Of a DNA stretch of 64,000 bases, positions 26,544 to 33,543 are shown one piece after another. The stretch is from Acidicapsa dinghuensis (GTDB lineage Bacteria; Acidobacteriota; Terriglobia; Terriglobales; Acidobacteriaceae). The stretch is taken from positions 620,001 to 684,000 of the forward strand of contig NZ_JAGSYH010000005.1 in assembly GCF_025685685.1 (NCBI RefSeq), written 5' to 3'. Below the pieces are notes generated by a model. The model ran no database searches. It worked only from the letters and a program-made list of their open reading frames with translations, and was not told where the DNA came from. The first letter of the stretch is position 1; the number at the start of each line of letters is the position of its first letter. A program made the position numbers and the translations under genes.

Positions 26544-26872
26544 GCGGAACAATAAACGAACAACCGGGTGCTTTTCGCGCCAGAATGGCGTGGCCTGCTT
26601 TGCGCATTTTCGACGACGGCCTGCCTGTGCGGGCCGTGTTCTTTTTGTAATGTTGATGGCAGCCTCCAACCAAGGTTCGAATAAACACTCCACGTTTCGC
26701 TTGATGCGCTTGTGCGAAAGACCTCATAAGGTTATCTCCGGGTCACAACAGCAGTTTCGATCGTGTGCGCATTACCGGTGTGCTCTTCCCTGACGCCACC
26801 GAATCAGTGCGTGTATTGCTGCGCAATCGATGATCCGAGATAGTCATTTCTTCTTTTGAGAGAGGTCATACC
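26544..26872. other. Non-coding interval of 329 bases
   Basis: The interval between the Ig-like gene and the barrel gene holds one intrinsic terminator (26616-26646, annotated separately). The rest has no open frame with a ribosome-binding site and no operator or promoter I would defend. The barrel gene is preceded by a GAGAGAGG ribosome-binding site. Confidence 0.6.
26616..26646 (+). terminator. Intrinsic terminator after the Ig-like gene
   Basis: The 9-bp stem ACGGCCTGC / GCGGGCCGT (one G-T pair) with loop CTGT is followed by GTTCTTTTT. It stops transcription of the Ig-like gene. Confidence 0.8.
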
Positions 26873-28006
26873 ATGCCAATATCTTTGCCTGCACAAGGCC
26901 TTCGGGGCCGTGTGTTCCGGCGTGCTGTATCTACGCCGCGCTTGATACTTACCATTGCGCTTGTTGCCGCATGCGGCTCAATCGCAATTCAGCAGGCGGC
27001 AGCGCAAGGCTGCATTCTCGCCCGTTCGCCAGAGGTAGGCGGACTGCCCACCGGCCAGGGCGGCGTGCTTGAGCCAGGGCACTATCAACTCAGCATCGGC
27101 GAGCGTCACCAGTTCAGCTACCAGCATTACGTTGGCGATGTGTACCAGGAGTATCGCGAACAGCAGCACACTGAGGTCGAGAATCGCATCAATCTCGTGA
27201 CCGCAAATCTTACCTATCAGATCACGCCGCGAGTCAGCGTCGAGATCGATGCGCCGTGGCTCTTTGCTTCGCGTAAGAGCGCTAATTCGCCAATCAAATA
27301 CCAGGCGACCGGCGTGGGCGATACCATCATCGGCGTCAATTCGTGGCTGCGTAATCCGCAGCACGCTGCGCGCAACAACATCTCAGGCGGACTTGGCATT
27401 CTGATTCCGACCGGTAATGACGATGTTCAGAACAACGTCAACACCAACACGACCGGCACGGGGTCTCCTGTCGAAGTTACCGCACCAGTCGACTACTCTA
27501 TTCAGCCCGGTAACGGCGGTTGGGGCCTGGTGATGCAATGGATGGGCTATCAGCGCATCAACAGCAACATGGTTTTCTATTTTGACGGCGACTACATTGC
27601 AACGCAGGGTGGCACCAACGGTGTGCAACGGGGCGCCACGCTCAGTTCGACACAGCCCCTGAACAACTACGTTGCCATCTCGGATCAGTATTTGCTTGAG
27701 GCAGGTGTTGAGTTTCCGGTGCCGCATGCCAAGGGACTTGGAGCTACGTTCGGCCCGCGTGATGAAGGCGTGCCTGCGCACAACCTGTTCCCAGTCAGCA
27801 ATGATGGCTTCCGTCGCCCTGGCTATGCTGTCACACTAGGCCCCGGTGCCGAGTACACGCATGGTCACGAGATTCTCACCGCTGGCGTGTACAAGGCCGT
27901 TCGCCGTGACCGCACCGTGAGCTATCCGGACTCGGTGTATGGCGCGCATGGCGATGCAGCTTTTGCGCAGTATGTTTGGCTGGCAAGCCTGACGCACCGC
28001 TTCTAA
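26873..28006 (+). CDS. Probable outer-membrane beta-barrel protein
   Basis: A 377-residue exported protein. A signal sequence ends near QQAAAQG (residue ~45). The mature part has amphipathic beta strands in alternation: GHYQLSIGERHQFSYQHY, NRINLVTANLTYQITPRVSVEIDAP, NISGGLGILIPTGNDDV, and ends with an aromatic C-terminal residue (WLASLTHRF), the outer-membrane assembly signal. The pattern fits a transporter-type barrel (similar in style to the phenol-degradation MetA-like family). No plug or TonB box is present. It is followed after a hairpin by a TlpA-like thioredoxin gene, so the two may be cotranscribed. Confidence 0.78.
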   Translation: MPISLPAQGLRGRVFRRAVSTPRLILTIALVAACGSIAIQQAAAQGCILARSPEVGGLPTGQGGVLEPGHYQLSIGERHQFSYQHYVGDVYQEYREQQHTEVENRINLVTANLTYQITPRVSVEIDAPWLFASRKSANSPIKYQATGVGDTIIGVNSWLRNPQHAARNNISGGLGILIPTGNDDVQNNVNTNTTGTGSPVEVTAPVDYSIQPGNGGWGLVMQWMGYQRINSNMVFYFDGDYIATQGGTNGVQRGATLSSTQPLNNYVAISDQYLLEAGVEFPVPHAKGLGATFGPRDEGVPAHNLFPVSNDGFRRPGYAVTLGPGAEYTHGHEILTAGVYKAVRRDRTVSYPDSVYGAHGDAAFAQYVWLASLTHRF

Positions 28007-28027
28007 CGCCATCGTTGTATGCAACTA

Positions 28028-28055
28028 CCCTGTCGTGCGTTACCGCACGGCAGGG
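28028..28055 (+). terminator. Hairpin between the barrel and TlpA genes
   Basis: A 12-bp stem with one G-T pair (CCCTGTCGTGCG / CGCACGGCAGGG) closes the loop TTAC. It sits in the 73-base gap, and a weak T-rich CTTCTC follows. It may be a leaky terminator that lowers expression of the thioredoxin gene. Confidence 0.6.
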
Positions 28056-28079
28056 CTTCTCATCATCAGGAGAAGCAGG

Positions 28080-28616
28080 ATGAAGATTGTTTTTCGGGTT
28101 GCTGTATTACTATGCGTGGTCAGCGTGGCCTCTTATGCGTTTGCCAAAAAGGCGCCCAATCTTGAGTTCAAGAACCTCACTGGAACCGAAGTAAAGTTCG
28201 CGGATCTCCGCGGCTCTATCGTGGTCGTTAATTTCTGGGCTACCTTTTGCGGACCTTGCCGGGAAGAGATGCCTATGCTTTCAAAGCTGACGCAAGATTA
28301 TGCCGGTAAGAAAGTTCGTTTCGTAGCAGTCTCCGCGGATGAAGATCCCGGCAACAAGAAAAACCGCGCAAAAATTGATCAATTCCTGGATGTTCAGAAA
28401 CCAGCAATGGAAATATGGTTAGGTGCGGATCTCGGATCACTCGATCGCCTGCAGCTTGGCAATGTATTGCCCGCTACAGTCATTCTTGATGAGAACGGCG
28501 AGATCATTGCGCGAATCATGGGGCAGGCGCATGAGGAAGATGTGAAAGCTCCTATCGAGTGGCTGTTGAATGGAAAAACGGGTCCACCACCTCCCGCATC
28601 GGTGAAGCGGTACTAG
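28080..28616 (+). CDS. TlpA-like thioredoxin-family protein
   Basis: A 178-residue exported thioredoxin-fold protein. A signal peptide (MKIVFRVAVLLCVVSVASYA, cleavage near FAKKA) precedes the thioredoxin domain. The active site is NFWATFCGPCREEMP, so the redox pair is CGPC. The N-terminal strand (NLEFKNLTGTEVKFADLRG) and NVLPATVILDENGEI with the cis-Pro are typical of AhpC/TSA-Redoxin TlpA proteins. The Cys before the active site is absent. It is likely periplasmic and may maintain cytochrome c or other thiols, but the neighbouring barrel does not point to a partner. Confidence 0.9.
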   Translation: MKIVFRVAVLLCVVSVASYAFAKKAPNLEFKNLTGTEVKFADLRGSIVVVNFWATFCGPCREEMPMLSKLTQDYAGKKVRFVAVSADEDPGNKKNRAKIDQFLDVQKPAMEIWLGADLGSLDRLQLGNVLPATVILDENGEIIARIMGQAHEEDVKAPIEWLLNGKTGPPPPASVKRY

Positions 28617-28622
28617 CAAAGC

Positions 28623-28659
28623 AAAACCGCCGGAGATGTGAATCATCTCCGGCGGTTTT
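28623..28659. terminator. Bidirectional terminator between tlpA-like and CocE genes
   Basis: A 16-bp perfect stem AAAACCGCCGGAGATG / CATCTCCGGCGGTTTT with loop TGAAT. It gives a T-tract on both strands, between two convergent genes. Confidence 0.92.
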
Positions 28660-28697
28660 GTTCCTTGGCGACCCAACACGCTTTTGCAGTGTCGCTC

Positions 28698-30644
28698 TTA
28701 TTGTTTGGGCATAACCAGTACCTCTACACCAGAAGCCGCATCTTTCTCGTGATACACCGTCTCCGTCGCCTTCACAAACTGATCGGGCTTTGCAAAAGGG
28801 ATATCGGTGAAGGTCTGCGGGTTACGGTCAACGAGCGGGAACCAGCTTGATTGCACCTGCACCATGATGCGATGCCCAGCACGGAAGGTGTGGTAGAGAT
28901 CGGGCATGGTGAAGTCGATCTCGGTCTTCTTGCCCGGCGTCAGTGCTTCCGGCTTCTCCATGCTGTTGCGGAACTTCGCACGGAATGGCTCGCCGCGCAC
29001 CAATTCTTGATAGCCGCCCATGTGTAGCGGGGGAGTATCGAGCACTCGTTTGCCCTGCTTTTGTTCCTGCGGGTCGGGCGTGTCATTCGGATATACGTCG
29101 ATGAGCTTCACATCGAAGTCTGAGTCGGTCGCAGTGGATGCAATCGTCAGCTTCGGTGAAATTGGTCCCGCGATCGTCACATCTTCCGTCAGCACATCGC
29201 TCTCGTACACCAACACGTCAGGACGATAGCTGGCGAAGCGCTGATCATCGACCATGTAACGCTGCGGCACTGTGTCTGTGGTGTAGCCGACGAAGGGCAC
29301 CGGGTGCGCAGGATCGCTGAGATAACTGTCGGAACTGGAGGCTTCTGTCGGCGGATCGAAGCTCAGCTTGCCGTCTGCGTGGAAGTAGAGTGTCTTCGGC
29401 GCGGCGTCCTTCGGCGGCCAACTGTCGAGGTTGTGCCACACGTTTGTTCCGGTCTCAAACACAACAGCGCGCGGCATGGCCTCGCCTTTGCCTTTGAGAT
29501 AGTGCTCAAAGAAAGGGAACTGCACATCGCGGCGAAAGTATTCAGCCGTATTGGCATTGAACTCGATATCGCCGAGGCGGTCGCCCTTGCTGCGCGCCCA
29601 TCCACCGTGCACCCAAGGTCCTTCTACCAGCGTGACCGGCGTATCTGGATTGAATTTGGCGATTGCATTCGACGTCCGATATGGCCCCTCAAGATCTTCC
29701 GCGTCATACCATCCGCCAACCACCAGCACTGCGCACTTCACATTCTTCATGTGCTGCGACAGGTCGCGTATCTTCCAGTAGTTGTCATAGGTGTCATGCT
29801 TCATCTGGTCGCTGTAAAGCCAGTTGCGGCCCTTGAGATACTGCTTCTCCATATCGGAGAGGCTGCCGGCGTGCAGATAGAAGTCATACGAATCGGGTGT
29901 GCCAAAGTCGAACTCGATGTTGTGCTTCGGCTGCTGCGGTTCGGTCTGCGGATAGAAGAAAACGTAGAAGCCGAAGTTGGCCGAAAGCATGAATGCGCCG
30001 CCATGGTAGCTATCGTCTCCCTTGAAGAGATCCGTCATCGGTGCCTGCGGGCTTGCAGCAACAAGCGCGGGATGTGAGTCGATGATGCTCGACGAAGTGT
30101 AGAAGCCGGGATAGGAGATGCCCCAGATGCCAACCTTGCCGTTGTTGTTCGCTACATGCTTGAGCAGGTAGTCGATCGTGTCGTGCGTGTCCGAAGAATC
30201 ATCCACATCCTGCGGCGACTTCTTTTCGTCGATGTGCGGTGTCATCTCGACGAAGCTGCCTTCGCTCATCCAGCGTCCTCGCACGTCCTGGTACACGAAG
30301 ATATAGCCGCCCTTCTCGAACTCATCCGATGGTCCGAGATGCTCCTTGTACTGGTCTTCGCCATACGGACCGACGCTGTATGGGGTTCGGTCCATCAGGA
30401 TCGGATACGGCCCACGATCTTCAGGAAACGCACTCGCTTTTGGCACATACACGGAGGTAAAGAGCCGCTTTCCGTCACGCATGGGGATGCGGTACTCGTA
30501 CTTGGTATAGTGCGATTTGACGAAACTCTCCTGCGCGTCATCGGATGATTGCGCATGAAGACAGGGCGCCAATGCAGCGGCAAGCAGCATGGCGCAACAG
30601 GCAAACGGCAGCATTGGATTACGGGGCATCATGTTATGACGCAT
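28698..30644 (-). CDS. CocE/NonD family hydrolase (X-Pro dipeptidyl-peptidase-like)
   Basis: A 648-residue exported serine hydrolase. A signal peptide follows the start (LPFACCAMLLAAALAPCLHAQ). The alpha/beta-hydrolase part contains MRDGKRLFTSVYVP, MDRTPYSVGPYGED and the nucleophile elbow GIWGISYPGFY (GxSYxG). The C-terminal jelly-roll (about residue 440 onward: FVGYTTDTVPQRYMVDD, DFTMPDLYHTFRAGHRIMVQVQSSWFPL) matches the X-Pro peptidase C-terminal domain. Family members include acyl-peptide, cocaine and glutaryl-7-ACA hydrolases. ATG 30644 is chosen as the start; TTG at 30656 is an alternative. A hairpin holds its ribosome-binding site (30648-30670). Confidence 0.88.
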   Translation of the reverse strand: MRHNMMPRNPMLPFACCAMLLAAALAPCLHAQSSDDAQESFVKSHYTKYEYRIPMRDGKRLFTSVYVPKASAFPEDRGPYPILMDRTPYSVGPYGEDQYKEHLGPSDEFEKGGYIFVYQDVRGRWMSEGSFVEMTPHIDEKKSPQDVDDSSDTHDTIDYLLKHVANNNGKVGIWGISYPGFYTSSSIIDSHPALVAASPQAPMTDLFKGDDSYHGGAFMLSANFGFYVFFYPQTEPQQPKHNIEFDFGTPDSYDFYLHAGSLSDMEKQYLKGRNWLYSDQMKHDTYDNYWKIRDLSQHMKNVKCAVLVVGGWYDAEDLEGPYRTSNAIAKFNPDTPVTLVEGPWVHGGWARSKGDRLGDIEFNANTAEYFRRDVQFPFFEHYLKGKGEAMPRAVVFETGTNVWHNLDSWPPKDAAPKTLYFHADGKLSFDPPTEASSSDSYLSDPAHPVPFVGYTTDTVPQRYMVDDQRFASYRPDVLVYESDVLTEDVTIAGPISPKLTIASTATDSDFDVKLIDVYPNDTPDPQEQKQGKRVLDTPPLHMGGYQELVRGEPFRAKFRNSMEKPEALTPGKKTEIDFTMPDLYHTFRAGHRIMVQVQSSWFPLVDRNPQTFTDIPFAKPDQFVKATETVYHEKDAASGVEVLVMPKQ

Positions 30645-30647
30645 CTG

Positions 30648-30670
30648 GGGTCTCAATTCTCCTGAGACCC
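30648..30670 (-). promoter_or_regulatory. Hairpin with the ribosome-binding site in its loop
   Basis: On the minus strand GGGTCTCA pairs with TGAGACCC (8 bp perfect), and the loop GGAGAAT contains the only Shine-Dalgarno-like sequence before the hydrolase start at 30644. Exposure of this site would depend on the stem, so translation may be controlled by it. Confidence 0.6.
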
Positions 30671-30703
30671 TAGACTAACGCACAGATGCGCAAGCGGCAG
30701 AAG

Positions 30704-31930
30704 TTACAGGCGCAGACGCGACAATACTTCGTGACGGCGTTCTTCCATGGCAATCTGCGCCCGCTTCAGTTCGCGCTCTTGTTCCAGGTGGGCACGATGC
30801 CGCGCCCGTGCTCCCTCGGCATAGGCCTGATTTGCAGCGGTCACATAGGCTTTCGCCTGATCGAGCAACTGCTGCGGATCGACGCCCCGCGCGACGCGCA
30901 GATGCGCCAGCCGGCCCATGAAAACGAATCGCTCGGGGCCATATCCATTCAAATGAAATGGGCGTCCTGAGCCATGAAAGGCCGCGACCCAATCCGCCGG
31001 CGGCGCCTGATTGAGCGTGAGATAGAGCGTGTCGGCGCGGAAATCTACAGACTGTAACCCAACCGGATCGCGCAACAGCGGGTCGTCTACTTCCGTTTCG
31101 AGTAGTATTTCGTTCTTCAACACATTGAGGCGCTGCAGGCACAGAAACTCATTGCCTCGTGCAATCAGCTCCCGCTTCACTTCCGTCACCGTCAGCCGCT
31201 GCTTCGGATCGGGATGCGTCATCCGTTTAACCGTCCAGTCGAGATAGGCAAACTCTGGCGCGACATCAGCAATCTCCAGATCACCTGGCCCGGTGGCTGA
31301 GGTGCGGGTGAACATCTCGTGCAGCATAATTCCGAGCGCGAACACATCGGCTTTGCCGGTGACTTCGTGTGGCTCCTCCGGTGCGACGTAGGGGAAAGGA
31401 TTGGCGCCTTGTGCTTGAGGCGTGTCCGCGGGCTGGCGTTCTGTGCGCAGAAAATGCTTCATCCCGAAATCGGCAACAACGACGTCGCGAGCATCCTCGC
31501 TGAGCAGAATGTTTTCCGGCTTGAGGTCGCCATGGCAGATTTCGTAAAGATGCGCGGCTTCGACTCCGTCGAGAATCTGTCCGAACAACCGCAATACATT
31601 TTCCTGCGGAATGCCCTCGTCTATCGCCTCACGCAGAGAGCGTGCGTAAAGTGGCGCCACGTAGAAAGCGCCCTTGGTTCCATGGAGACCACGATCGAGT
31701 ATCGGCAAAATATTCTTATGCGGCCTGCGCGAGCAGAAGCGTAGCTCATCGGCAGCGCGCTTTAATGCGGAGGGCCCGGTCAAAGCAGGGTTGAGCAGCT
31801 TGACGGCGCAGGGCTGGCCGCAATCATCTACTGCGTCAAAAACCGCACCACTGGGGCCTTTGCCGAGCTCGGCCTGGGCCGTATAGGTGTCAAATGCCGT
31901 CCGAAAAACGGTCTTACGCCTGGAACCCAT
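30704..31930 (-). CDS. Soluble serine/threonine protein kinase (PknB-like)
   Basis: A 408-residue Hanks-type kinase without any membrane segment. The Gly loop is ELGKGPSGAVFDAV (residues 21-34), the ATP-binding lysine is Lys44, the catalytic loop is ICHGDLKPEN (HGD at 133-135 in place of HRD), and the metal site is ADFGMK (DFG 154-156). A second domain (about residues 270-350) has no recognised fold, and the C-terminus is a charged helix (ARARHRAHLEQERELKRAQI) that may be a coiled coil. The ATG at 31930 is better than the GTG twelve bases upstream. Three Pho-box-like repeats lie in the promoter region, on the minus strand. Confidence 0.88.
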   Translation of the reverse strand: MGSRRKTVFRTAFDTYTAQAELGKGPSGAVFDAVDDCGQPCAVKLLNPALTGPSALKRAADELRFCSRRPHKNILPILDRGLHGTKGAFYVAPLYARSLREAIDEGIPQENVLRLFGQILDGVEAAHLYEICHGDLKPENILLSEDARDVVVADFGMKHFLRTERQPADTPQAQGANPFPYVAPEEPHEVTGKADVFALGIMLHEMFTRTSATGPGDLEIADVAPEFAYLDWTVKRMTHPDPKQRLTVTEVKRELIARGNEFLCLQRLNVLKNEILLETEVDDPLLRDPVGLQSVDFRADTLYLTLNQAPPADWVAAFHGSGRPFHLNGYGPERFVFMGRLAHLRVARGVDPQQLLDQAKAYVTAANQAYAEGARARHRAHLEQERELKRAQIAMEERRHEVLSRLRL

Positions 31931-32308
31931 GGTACGGGGCACCTCTAAATGCTCTCGCGCTTTCCTCTCAAAATATCAGTTAGCCGCGGCCGTGCAAACC
32001 AAGGACTTTGCATGAAATTCAGTGCATCTCGCCCGCATGACCGGCCCGCGACTGTAATTCAGCACAAAAAGAAGGGCGATTTATTCAAGAAACTGACAAA
32101 GAAATGACAATCGGGTGACAGTGTCCCTGCTGCGGAAGATTAGCATCGCACCCGGCGGATCGAAGCATCTTTCGGCAAATGTGAGTCTTTGGCCAATCGC
32201 GGGCCGATCCTAGGTTCAAAAAAGCGTGCGATCCTTCGGTCTGCCGCTGAGAAATGGGTCATGCGGTGTCTCAACTCAGCAGCCGCCCTCACCGCGAGGA
32301 CTGACGTC
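31931..32308. other. Divergent promoter region between kinase and beta-propeller genes
   Basis: An interval of 378 bases that serves both divergent genes. It contains the three phased TGACA repeats at 32094-32120 (annotated separately). No open frame with a ribosome-binding site is credible, and no -10/-35 pair is strong enough to call. Confidence 0.6.
32093..32121 (-). promoter_or_regulatory. Pho-box-like phased direct repeats
   Basis: On the plus strand TGACA occurs at 32094, 32105 and 32116, exactly 11 bases apart. On the minus strand this reads CTGTCAC-ccga-TTGTCAT-ttct-TTGTCAG. PhoB binds direct repeats of CTGTCAT with an 11-base period, so these units match 6, 6 and 5 of 7 bases. Orientation points to the kinase gene, whose start is about 165 bases away. 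Regulation by a PhoB homologue is an inference. Confidence 0.5.
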
Positions 32309-33439
32309 ATGCAAGTATCTGTATTTCCGAGAAATTTACCGGCGAACATGTTTCGCTGGCGCCGGACTTTTTCTTGTCTTTGCGCCGCATCCGTACTCTT
32401 TGGCGTGGCTACTGCAGCTTCAGGTCAGCGGTTCGATCCGGACGCTGCCTTTCTGCCGAGCCCTGTGCGTACCGTCTCCACTGTCCCTCCCAACGGCGAC
32501 GGCAATCCATATGGCGTTGCGTTCGTGCCAAGGGATTTTTTAACCGGCTCCGGACCGCTGCATCCCGGTGATGTCCTCGTCTCAAACTTCAACAACGGCC
32601 AGGGTTTACAGGGCACAGGCACAACGATCGTCCGTGTGCCCAGGAAAGGCGCGGTTTCGGTGTTCTTTCAAGGCACCGCGCCTCTAGGCCTCACTACGGC
32701 TCTTGGAACTCTGCATGCTGGTTTTGTCGTGGTGGGCAATGGACCGACCGCTGACGGCACCTCTGGAACCGCAACCGCCGGATCGCTCCTGGTTATCAAC
32801 AATCAGGGGAAGCTCATTCAATCCATCACCGATCCGACGATTCAATATCCCTGGGACATGGCGTTAATCGATCACGGTGAATCTGCCATCGCTTTTGTGA
32901 CGAATGCTCTCAATGGTACGGTTACACGCCTGAAGTTTCACGTCTACTCCTGGGGACTAAAGCTCGAGAACGCAAAGGTGATTGCCTCCGGTTATGTGAA
33001 CCGAGGCGACCCCGTCACGCTGTTTGTAGCTCCTACGGGCCTGGTCTATGACGAAAGGCATGATCTGCTCTACGTAGCGTCAACGGGCGACAATGCGGTC
33101 TTCGCCGTTCCTGACGCTGCATCGCGCAACTCAAACGCAGGGGTGGGCCAGGTGATTTACACCGATAACACGCACCTGCATGGCCCGCTTGGAATGATCG
33201 AAGCGCCCAACGGCCATCTCCTGGTCAGTAACAATGACGGCATCAATCCTGACCCTAACCAGCCCAGCGAAATCGTCGAATTTACCAATCAGGGCGAGTT
33301 TGTGAAAGAACTGTCGGTGGATCCGGCACCGGGGGGTGCCTTTGGCATGGCCGTACGTTCGCTCGATGACAAGGCGATCTTCGCTGCCGTAGACGATAAC
33401 ACCAACTCACTCATCATCTGGACTTTGAACACAGAATAA
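32309..33439 (+). CDS. Exported beta-propeller (NHL/SMP-30-like) protein
   Basis: A 376-residue secreted protein. A signal peptide follows the start (FRWRRTFSCLCAASVLFGVA, cleavage near TAASG). The mature part is made of repeated beta-rich blades with patterns such as GNPYGVAFVPRDF, HPGDVLVSNFNNGQG, SLLVINNQGKLIQSI and GPLGMIEAPNGHLLVSNNDG, like NHL or SMP-30 propellers. No catalytic residues are evident. The start at 32309 is favoured because GAGGACTG lies upstream; 32348 is an alternative. The function may be binding or hydrolysis of a ligand, and cannot be named. Confidence 0.72.
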   Translation: MQVSVFPRNLPANMFRWRRTFSCLCAASVLFGVATAASGQRFDPDAAFLPSPVRTVSTVPPNGDGNPYGVAFVPRDFLTGSGPLHPGDVLVSNFNNGQGLQGTGTTIVRVPRKGAVSVFFQGTAPLGLTTALGTLHAGFVVVGNGPTADGTSGTATAGSLLVINNQGKLIQSITDPTIQYPWDMALIDHGESAIAFVTNALNGTVTRLKFHVYSWGLKLENAKVIASGYVNRGDPVTLFVAPTGLVYDERHDLLYVASTGDNAVFAVPDAASRNSNAGVGQVIYTDNTHLHGPLGMIEAPNGHLLVSNNDGINPDPNQPSEIVEFTNQGEFVKELSVDPAPGGAFGMAVRSLDDKAIFAAVDDNTNSLIIWTLNTE

Positions 33440-33476
33440 GCGCTAGTTGGTCCTGCATCTCTATCGGCAAAAACCC

Positions 33477-33520
33477 AACGGCTGCTTTCCGGTTGGAAGC
33501 CCGGAAAGCAGCCGTTTCTT
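33477..33520. terminator. Bidirectional terminator between beta-propeller and M61 genes
   Basis: A perfect 16-bp stem AACGGCTGCTTTCCGG / CCGGAAAGCAGCCGTT with an 8-base loop, followed by TTTCTTT on the plus strand; the minus strand reads into a short T run. It separates two convergent genes. Confidence 0.9.
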
Positions 33521-33543
33521 TGCTCTCTTATTCTTCGTGCTCT

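Noticed and set aside
29304..30077. 257-codon plus-strand frame opposite the CocE hydrolase gene
   Set aside because: Antisense shadow; the hydrolase frame has complete family motifs.
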